From Callorhinus ursinus (taxonomy: Eukaryota; Chordata; Mammalia; Carnivora; Otariidae), in assembly GCF_003265705.1 (NCBI RefSeq), contig NW_020312785.1, positions 19,310,968 through 19,374,967 of the forward strand: a DNA stretch of 64,000 nt, written 5' to 3'. The translations under genes were made by a program, and so were the position numbers. Below, piece after piece: positions 61,732 through 64,000 of the stretch (positions are counted from its first letter, which is position 1; the number at the start of each line of letters is the position of its first letter). The notes under the pieces were generated by a model, which did no database searches, was not told the origin of the DNA, and saw only the letters and a list, made by a program, of their open reading frames with translations.

Positions 61732-61859
61732 CTGTCCAGATACAACACCTGAGGAAATTCTAATTTGTTGTGAATTTTTTCTGGTCTTCCCAATGCCTGA
61801 TTGAATTCAAATCTTGACAATTCAAATGTTAACACAGGTGGTAGTTTGGTGAACCAATG
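61732..61859 (-). CDS. USP25: USP25 coding exon: catalytic domain, [10 protein letters not shown] segment
   Basis: This 128-nt exon encodes 42 residues plus two bases of an Arg codon, from [10 protein letters not shown] through [10 protein letters not shown] to [10 protein letters not shown]. It is part of the USP fold: the [12 protein letters not shown] strand is the conserved USP box in which the enzyme body contacts ubiquitin. Acceptor ctttcag|CATTGG and donor GGACAG|gtatgg are both canonical. A lysine replaces the glutamate I expect from human USP25 in HWFTELPP. The next exon completes Arg and continues with YMHRNREI, so the splice phase agrees. Confidence 0.97.
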
Positions 61860-62620
61860 CTGAAAGAAAACAATAAAAAACCTTACTATCACCTTCTGTT
61901 TCCTCCACTGCAGTATTAGGCACATGGTGTCAGCCCTGGCATTTTTATATGTATCATCACAATGCTGACACCACAGACAAATGCGAGGTACGCAATTTAA
62001 AGTCCAACTTCCTCCCAAAAGTTTTCCACACCTCTTGAAAATTCCAAGGATGGGAATAATACCCAACCAGGGGAAAAAAAAAAATTTCTAACAACTCTCC
62101 TTCTTCCACAATAATTTTTTACATTAAAATTTCTAACCTAAAGTGACAGACATTAGTTAAAATTATGGCTTAGTAGCTCAAATTTTCTGGTTTCTTCAAT
62201 ATTATGTCACTATTACTACCAAGAATGGTACATATACTTATTAATCAACCACAGTTCAAAAACCTTGACAAAGAAACTTATAGATGTAGTACACACACAC
62301 ACACAAATTTATTTTTACAGCATAAATGATCACAATTCTTACTAAAAACTAGAAACTGATATTCCCTTGTTTTAAATTTAATTTTCCTACTGGAATTCTG
62401 ACTAATTTAAGAAAAAGATTTATTACTAATATGGAGTTTATACTAATGGTAACTATATTTAAAATCTTTTTAAATGACTAATGTTTAACAAATTGAATGC
62501 CTCAATGCTGTGAGCCAATTCCTCCACAAACTGGCAACTTTTTCAGTTAAGCATGAAATGTAATAAACTACAAAGGAGAATTATTTTCATAAAAAAGATT
62601 CCAGTTTTACATAAACATAT

Positions 62621-62828
62621 TTTTATTTTTTATTTTTTTAAAGATTTTATTTATTTATTTGACAGAGAGAGACACAGCGACAGAGGGAACATAAGCAGGG
62701 GGAGTGGGTGAGGGAGAAGCAGGCCTCCCGCCGAGGAGGGAGCCTGACATGGGGCTCAATCCCAGGACCCTGGGATCATGACCTGAGCCGAAGGCAGACG
62801 CTTAACAACTGAGCCACCCAGGCGCCCC
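62621..62828 (-). mobile_element. CAN-SINE
   Basis: Minus-strand copy: aaagattttatttatttatt ... gggctcaatcccaggaccct ... gccacccaggcgcccc. Perfect 12-bp target duplication tacataaacata at 62609 and 62829. Confidence 0.97.
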
Positions 62829-63310
62829 TACATAAACATACTTTTAAAGAGAAATGAACAAAAACTCATGAATCAGCAAATACAGAAGTATAAATAATGT
62901 AACAAATATTTTTAAATGCTTATTATAAACCACATAATGTACTACTGTAAAAAGTAATTGCCATACATTACATTGTGTGTGATATTTTCAAGTGACACAA
63001 AAGGCCACCACACAAATATCAACTAGCTAAGAGTACACTAATTTAAATTCAAACATCCAAAAAAAGCAGTAACAGTACACATTTGGCAAACTTGATTTGA
63101 CTAAGAGCTTGAAAACTGCTACTTTTCTCTAAATAAAGCTAATAAAAATGGTTATTCAAAACTATTTCTCCCTCCCAAAATGCTAAAGCTTATGTGAATT
63201 GAAATTTCCTGAGTTAGACTTGGTTTATCTTTAACAAAAAGTCGAAGTTTAAGAAATGTGTTTTATATGGCTATTAAAACTGAAGTTTACTAGAGAAAGT
63301 TACAATCTCA

Positions 63311-63763
63311 GGAAACAAACTGAGGGTTGCTGGAGTGGCGGGGGGTGGAAGGGATGGGGTGGCTGGGTGATAGACATTGGGGAGGATATGTGCTATGGTG
63401 AGTGCTGTGAATTGTGTTAAGACTGGTGAATCACAGATCTGTACCTCTGAACCAAATCATACATTATATGTTAAAAAAAAAGAAAAAGAAGAAGAAGATA
63501 GTAGGAAGGGAAAAATGAAGCGGGGGAATCGGAGGGGGAGACGAACCATGAGAGATGATGGACTCTGAGAAACAAACTGAGGGTTCTAGAGGGGAGGGGG
63601 ATGGGGGGCTGAGTTAGCCTGGTGATGGGTATTAAAGAGGGCACGTTCTGCATGGAGCACTGGGTGTTATACTCAAAACAATGAATCATGGAACACTACA
63701 TTAAAAACTAATGACATAATGTATGGTGATTAACATAACATAATATAATAAAATTTTTAAAAA
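63311..63763 (+). mobile_element. carnivore L1 3' end with two diverged internal repeats
   Basis: Contains the carnivore L1 3' UTR: gaaacaaactgagggttgct, an aagaagaagaag run, gggggagacgaaccatgaga, then a second gaaacaaactgagggttcta, gatgggtattaaagagggca, tggagcactgggtgttatac and gtatggtgattaacataaca plus an A-rich tail. ORFs over it are shadows. 5'-truncated, no coding capacity. Confidence 0.88.
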
Positions 63764-64000
63764 AAGACCTAGTATCAGAAGAATCTCTTAAGTTTTGAAA
63801 TTTCTTGAGCAAAGTCTGCTTATTTTTTTTGTTCTCACAAGGCACTGGTAAGAATTTTACTTAATTCTAATACACACCTAAAATTAGTATTAAGAATTAG
63901 ACATACCCCAAACATATCACAAAGAAAACTTTTGATGCCTTAGGATAATATTCTCTACTCCATTTTATGATACTAAAATAAGTAAGTAGGTTTCAAGAAC

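Larger units (their letters stand above)
16690..64000 (-). other. USP25: USP25 gene, 3' two-thirds (locus span)
   Basis: USP25 is a cysteine deubiquitinase that trims ubiquitin chains from substrates in TRAF/interferon signalling, ER-associated degradation and Wnt signalling (through tankyrase). The translated exons match the USP25 protein almost without change from [10 protein letters not shown] to the C-terminus SRTPADGR. The same order of exons, with phases that join without a break, is seen over 44 kb. The paralogue USP28 lacks this exact C-terminal tail, so USP25 is favoured. The window starts in the intron upstream of the HWFT exon; the N-terminal UBA/SIM/UIM region and catalytic Cys exon lie beyond 64000. 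By counting back from the stop, the first visible residue is near residue 361 of the 1,055-residue human protein (human numbering from memory). No frameshift or premature stop was seen. Confidence 0.97.
61860..64000 (-). other. USP25: USP25 intron (partial), upstream of the HWFT exon
   Basis: No exon is recognisable here. The stretch holds a short CA run (about 62290-62304), a minus-strand CAN-SINE (62621-62828) and a carnivore L1 3' end (about 63311-63763). The rest is AT-rich intronic sequence in which I see nothing. Confidence 0.7.

Noticed and set aside
63377..63689. ORFs on both strands
   Set aside because: Lie wholly inside the carnivore L1 3' UTR.

Overview
The window is mammalian nuclear DNA: AT-rich, intron-dominated and full of interspersed repeats. 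Twelve tRNA-derived CAN-SINE copies (right-end consensus gggcgcctgggtggctcag, most with clear target-site duplications) plus a carnivore-type L1 3' end identify a carnivore. The SINE body matches the form I associate with arctoid carnivores (bears, pinnipeds, mustelids) better than dog SINEC_Cf or the cat form. The species call is inference; the carnivore call is solid.

One protein-coding gene is present, on the minus strand: USP25, a ubiquitin-specific protease. Sixteen coding exons are visible, from the middle of the catalytic domain (61859, upstream end) to the stop codon (17131). All have GT donors and AG acceptors, and the reading frame is continuous across every junction (2,286 nt, 761 residues plus stop with all cassettes included). 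The 5' part, including the catalytic cysteine, lies beyond position 64000. The exons cover the end of the USP fold's first half, the coiled-coil insertion that drives dimer/tetramer formation with its autoinhibitory segment, the catalytic His box, the helical C-terminal region and the tankyrase-binding tail RTPADGR. Two in-frame cassettes (39805-39918 and 37819-37914; 38 + 32 = 70 residues) correspond to exons 19a and 19b of the muscle isoform USP25m, and both are intact.

Layout: 1-16700 is the intergenic flank downstream of USP25, with MaLR LTRs, L1, L2-like, MIR and hAT MITE remnants and no convincing gene. 16700-17303 is the last exon with its 3' UTR and candidate poly(A) signals. 17304-61731 holds the other exons and introns. 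61860-64000 is part of a further upstream intron, with a SINE and an L1 3' end.

I found no new multi-gene system. The observations most worth a second look are small: a 24-bp insertion flanked by a 10-bp duplication, 22 bp of which recur 1.4 kb away; a tandem NAG/NAG splice acceptor in USP25 that appears to replace a lost upstream one; a perfect 35-bp tandem duplication; a 26-bp perfect palindrome close to the last splice acceptor; and the intact muscle cassette pair.
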